A DNA stretch of 34,248 nt from Asaia bogorensis (GTDB lineage Bacteria; Pseudomonadota; Alphaproteobacteria; Acetobacterales; Acetobacteraceae), in the NCBI GenBank assembly GCA_943333505.2, contig CALQTN020000045.1, positions 1-34,248 on the forward strand, written 5' to 3'. Position numbers and translations under genes: made by a program. Under the pieces are notes generated by a model. The model was given only the letters and a program-made list of their open reading frames with translations. It ran no database searches and had not been told where the DNA came from. Below are positions 34,034-34,248 of this stretch, in pieces (position 1 is the first letter of the stretch; each line of letters opens with the position of its first letter).

Positions 34034-34248
34034 TCATGCCTTGCGGGCGGCGACTTCGAGTGCGGCCAATCGACGACTTTCCCCCCACACCATCCACAAA
34101 TAAAGCCCAAACACACCGATGAAAAGCGGCACGCTGAACACGTCGATCGGCGACAGCGGTCCCAACCCGAAATCCAGCTTCCAATTGCCGATCGCGAAGG
34201 CCGCAAGCGTGTAGGCGGCCAGTGCAATGCGGATTTCCGTTGGCCCAA
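34034..34248 (-). CDS. C-terminal end of an unidentified polytopic membrane protein (partial)
   Basis: A frame entering from the right edge ends at TGA (34034-34036), giving 70 residues: GPTEIRIALAAYTLAAFAIG, a short NWKLDFGLGPLSP loop, DVFSVPLFIGVFGLYLWMVW, then a basic tail (GESRRLAALEVAARKA). Two transmembrane helices and a charged cytoplasmic tail are clear. The layout recalls the end of CDP-alcohol phosphatidyltransferases, but this is a weak guess from a fragment. The alternative frame at 33853-34248 gives a low-complexity product and overlaps the next gene, so it is rejected. Confidence 0.6.
   Translation of the reverse strand, partial: GPTEIRIALAAYTLAAFAIGNWKLDFGLGPLSPIDVFSVPLFIGVFGLYLWMVWGESRRLAALEVAARKA

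Noticed and set aside
33853-34248. 131-codon minus-strand frame at the right edge
   Set aside because: Overlaps the TIR-like gene out of frame; the alternative frame ending at 34034 gives two clean transmembrane helices.

Overview
The window looks like chromosomal DNA of a GC-rich alphaproteobacterium. The Acetobacteraceae (Rhodospirillales) are my best guess. This rests on codon bias, on a trpG-trpD-trpC-moaC-moeA gene string of the kind common in alphaproteobacteria, on AIDA-type repeat proteins without a signal peptide, and on many amino-acid/peptide catabolic genes. The taxonomy is inference; no rRNA, tRNA, CRISPR array, transposase or integrase was seen.

Layout. (1) 1-1075, minus: the 5' part of a large 19-residue-repeat (AIDA/autotransporter-passenger-like) surface protein, preceded by a tiny leader ORF that abuts its start codon. 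(2) 1456-3759, plus: Asp/Glu racemase, RraA-like aldolase and a K+ channel, tightly packed. (3) 3764-6991, minus: a sterol-desaturase-family hydroxylase, then M20 amidohydrolase and ketopantoate-reductase-like genes that overlap, the latter probably starting at CTG. (4) 7123-10645, plus: mannose-1-phosphate guanylyltransferase, acyl-CoA dehydrogenase and a short-chain dehydrogenase, closed by a long hairpin shared with the converging aldehyde dehydrogenase. (5) 10688-14735, minus: flavin (LLM) monooxygenase, FAD/NAD(P)-binding oxidoreductase and succinate-semialdehyde-type dehydrogenase. (6) 14866-21845, plus, divergent from 5: a six-gene Dpp/Opp-type ABC importer with two paralogous substrate-binding proteins on either side of the two ATPases, mostly with ATGA/TAATG stop-start overlaps. 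(7) 21872-26445: phnN, gamma-glutamyltransferase, a nucleotidyltransferase and an MlrC-like M81 peptidase. (8) 26466-28831: two inverted ~100-bp copies of an intergenic palindromic repeat flanking a DUF2161 nuclease-fold gene and moeA. (9) 28859-34248, minus: moaC, trpC, trpD, trpG, glpK, a small TIR/DUF4062-like protein with a C-terminal membrane helix, and the end of an unidentified membrane protein.

Working together: the racemase, M20 hydrolase, gamma-glutamyltransferase, M81 peptidase and peptide-type importer, with several oxidoreductases, suggest uptake and breakdown of small peptides, N-acyl amino acids or other amide-linked compounds. The LLM monooxygenase operon is divergent from the importer and may act on its cargo. 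No substrate can be read from the sequence.

Most noteworthy: the membrane-anchored TIR/DUF4062-like protein, the inverted repeat pair (one copy supplies the end of the DUF2161 reading frame, the other interrupts moaC-moeA), the two-binding-protein importer, the glpK-trpG junction without trpE, and the leader ORF before the adhesin. None of these proves a new system.
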